Source: Alistipes sp. CAG:514 (GTDB lineage: Bacteria; Bacteroidota; Bacteroidia; Bacteroidales; UBA932). Taken from it: a stretch of DNA of 5,590 nt. Position 1 is the first letter of the stretch. Each line of letters opens with the position of its first letter. A program made the position numbers and the translations under genes. This document shows positions 5,552 through 5,590 of this stretch, in pieces. The notes under the pieces were generated by a model. That model saw only the letters and a program-made list of their open reading frames with translations, had not been told where the DNA came from and did not search any database. The DNA is taken from contig HF986023.1 in NCBI GenBank assembly GCA_000431015.1, positions 1 to 5,590 of the forward strand, read 5' to 3'.

Positions 5552-5590
5552 GGGAGGCACACGGAGAGACAGATGGACGTGTTGGGCGGG

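Larger units (their letters stand above)
5262..5590. other. Non-coding leader and GC-rich window end, 329 bases
   Basis: The stretch is very AT-rich from 5262 to about 5430, then abruptly GC-rich toward 5590. It contains the 20-bp inverted repeat at 5305-5360, a perfect palindrome GTGAGCTCAC at 5441-5450, a direct repeat AAGAATTCCT at 5456-5465 and 5479-5488, and a GC-rich hairpin with the minisatellite core at 5527-5551. The + frame starting at 5384 is open to the window end, with a late ATG at 5572, but its residue content does not look like a protein and I do not call it. A weak -7-like TATTTTGG lies just upstream of the RAYT-like gene on the minus strand. Confidence 0.45.

Noticed and set aside
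5384..5590. Open + strand frame running off the window end
   Set aside because: There is no good start until ATG 5572, the residue pattern is not protein-like, and it crosses inverted and direct repeats.

Overview
The window looks like accessory DNA from a member of the Bacteroidetes (Bacteroidales; Bacteroides, Prevotella or Muribaculaceae type). The reasons are a Bacteroidetes-style WYL regulator, a Y1 transposase-like protein of a type I associate with this phylum, starts without Shine-Dalgarno sequences, and a TAnnTTTG-type -7 box. No phylogeny could be run, so this is inference. Most of the window is damaged or rearranged genes.

Layout: (1) Positions 1-448 (+) hold the 3' end of a charged helical protein. 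It overlaps a 97-100 aa acidic orphan protein. (2) Positions 470-1350 (-) hold a DUF1643-like gene. It is split by two tandem 272-bp direct copies (about 93% identical), and the duplication shifts the frame: the upstream copy makes a 159 aa truncated product and the downstream copy keeps the original C-terminus. (3) Positions 1380-1635 contain a cluster of inverted repeats. It includes an 18-pair hairpin that is complete only when read as + strand RNA, nested inside 13-bp inverted arms. (4) Positions 1536-3035 (-) hold a long ORF with a TerD-like core. I tentatively place it with the MXAN_6230/SCO0854-type Ter-associated proteins. It has no credible start codon and carries a foreign-looking C-terminal tail. 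(5) Positions 3050-3931 (+) hold a WYL/WCX regulator that has lost nearly all of its N-terminal helix-turn-helix (HTH). It is joined head to head with the decapitated TerD-like gene. (6) Positions 3932-4349 are intergenic and contain a 51-bp tandem minisatellite. (7) Positions 4350-5261 (-) hold an apparently intact 303 aa Y1/HUH, RAYT-like protein. (8) Positions 5262-5590 are an AT-rich leader with a 20-bp inverted repeat, then a GC-rich end. That end carries a single inverted copy of the minisatellite core.

No complete pathway can be read from the genes. The TerD-like and WYL genes suggest the relic of a stress or conflict locus. The most promising system-like signal is the RAYT-like gene with related repeats on both sides in opposite orientation, as in REP/RAYT arrangements. 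The + strand hairpin at 1455-1497 is the best candidate for an unannotated structured RNA. Family names come from recognising motifs by eye, not from database searches.
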